Source of the DNA: an uncultured Clostridia bacterium
GTDB taxonomy: Bacteria; Bacillota; Clostridia; Christensenellales; Aristaeellaceae
NCBI GenBank assembly: GCA_946409855.1
Contig: CAMJXZ010000212.1
Coordinates: 1 to 5,984, forward strand
DNA: 5,984 nucleotides
Reading direction: 5' to 3'
Part shown: in pieces, positions 5,833 through 5,984 of the stretch
Layout: each line of letters opens with the position of its first letter
Position numbering within the stretch: position 1 is the first letter of the stretch
Made by a program: the position numbers and the translations under genes
Notes under the pieces: generated by a model
Database searches by the model: none
Seen by the model: the letters and a program-made list of their open reading frames with translations, nothing else
Told to the model about the DNA's origin: nothing

Positions 5833-5898
5833 CGGGCCTTGCTTTCCGATGCCGGGCAGCCCGGAAGGACTGCCGGATGAGGGAAAGGGAACGGCCCG
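5833..5898. repeat. Three-tier inverted repeat, possible structured RNA
   Basis: CGGGCC (5833-5838) pairs with GGCCCG (5893-5898). Inside this, CTTTCC (5842-5847) pairs with GGAAAG (5882-5887). The innermost arm, 5852-5859, pairs with 5870-5876 over seven base pairs with one bulged G. The inner part can also fold as CCGGGC/GCCCGG (5852-5857/5859-5864). No T-tract follows on the minus strand, and it sits directly beyond the T-tract of the terminator at 5899-5928. The strand and function are unknown. Confidence 0.4.
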
Positions 5899-5928
5899 AA
5901 AAACAAAAAACCGGCCTGAACGGCCGGT
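5899..5928 (-). terminator. Intrinsic terminator of the gene at the right edge
   Basis: On the minus strand ACCGGCC and GGCCGGT form a perfect 7-base-pair stem (5910-5916 with 5922-5928) around a 5-base loop, followed by TTTTTGTTTTT (5899-5909). It begins about 20 bases after the stop codon at 5948-5950, as expected for the end of a leftward gene. Confidence 0.88.
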
Positions 5929-5947
5929 AAAAACAGATGCGCTGCGG

Positions 5948-5984
5948 TTACGCGCTCATGCTGGTCACGGACAGGTGATCCACG
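5948..5984 (-). CDS. C-terminal end of an unrecognised gene (cut by the window edge)
   Basis: One minus-strand frame reads VDHLSVTSMSA and then stops with TAA at 5948-5950. The intrinsic terminator starting about 20 bases further on supports this as a true gene end. Of the other two frames, one stops within a few codons and the other runs on through the terminator. Eleven residues are too few to name a family. The terminator suggests it belongs to a transcription unit separate from the dcw genes. Confidence 0.45.
   Translation of the reverse strand, partial: VDHLSVTSMSA

Overview
The window is a stretch of the division and cell wall (dcw) cluster from a GC-rich Gram-positive bacterium. Every gene I can support lies on the minus strand, so the cluster reads from the right end to the left. 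I infer an anaerobic, Clostridia-like member of the Bacillota. The reasons are the combination of MraZ, a DivIB-type FtsQ and a MurE with the meso-diaminopimelate signature DNPR, together with AGGAGGTGAT-type ribosome binding sites and A/T-tailed intrinsic terminators. The genus cannot be told from the sequence.

Layout in the direction of transcription. At the right edge are the last codons of an unrecognised gene (stop at 5948-5950), followed about 20 bases later by a clean intrinsic terminator (5899-5928). A gene-free stretch of about 400 bases follows (roughly 5543-5947). It holds a three-tier inverted repeat (5833-5898), an AT-rich patch with two palindromes (5746-5780), a second strong terminator (5673-5724), and a good sigma-A-type promoter (5581-5609) overlapped by MraZ-box-like repeats (5558-5595). 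Then come mraZ and, after 76 bases, ftsL. The ftsL stop codon lies in a hairpin that also carries the -35 box of a second promoter. That promoter drives a leader of about 156 nt and a tight block murE-mraY-murD-ftsQ, with short gaps or overlapping stop/start signals. The left edge cuts ftsQ just after its membrane segment.

How the genes fit together. MurD adds D-Glu and MurE adds meso-DAP to the UDP-MurNAc peptide. MraY moves the finished precursor onto undecaprenyl phosphate at the membrane to form lipid I. FtsL and FtsQ/DivIB are single-pass divisome proteins that activate septal wall synthesis. MraZ is the cluster's transcriptional regulator and probably acts on the repeats in front of its own gene.

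The genes are conserved and ordinary. The unusual points are a shortened gene order (no rsmH, ftsI/spoVD, murF, ftsW, murG or murB in their usual places), an N-terminally extended MraZ with an awkward start, and compact regulatory DNA. I see no mobile element, CRISPR array, rRNA or tRNA, and no unknown multi-gene system.
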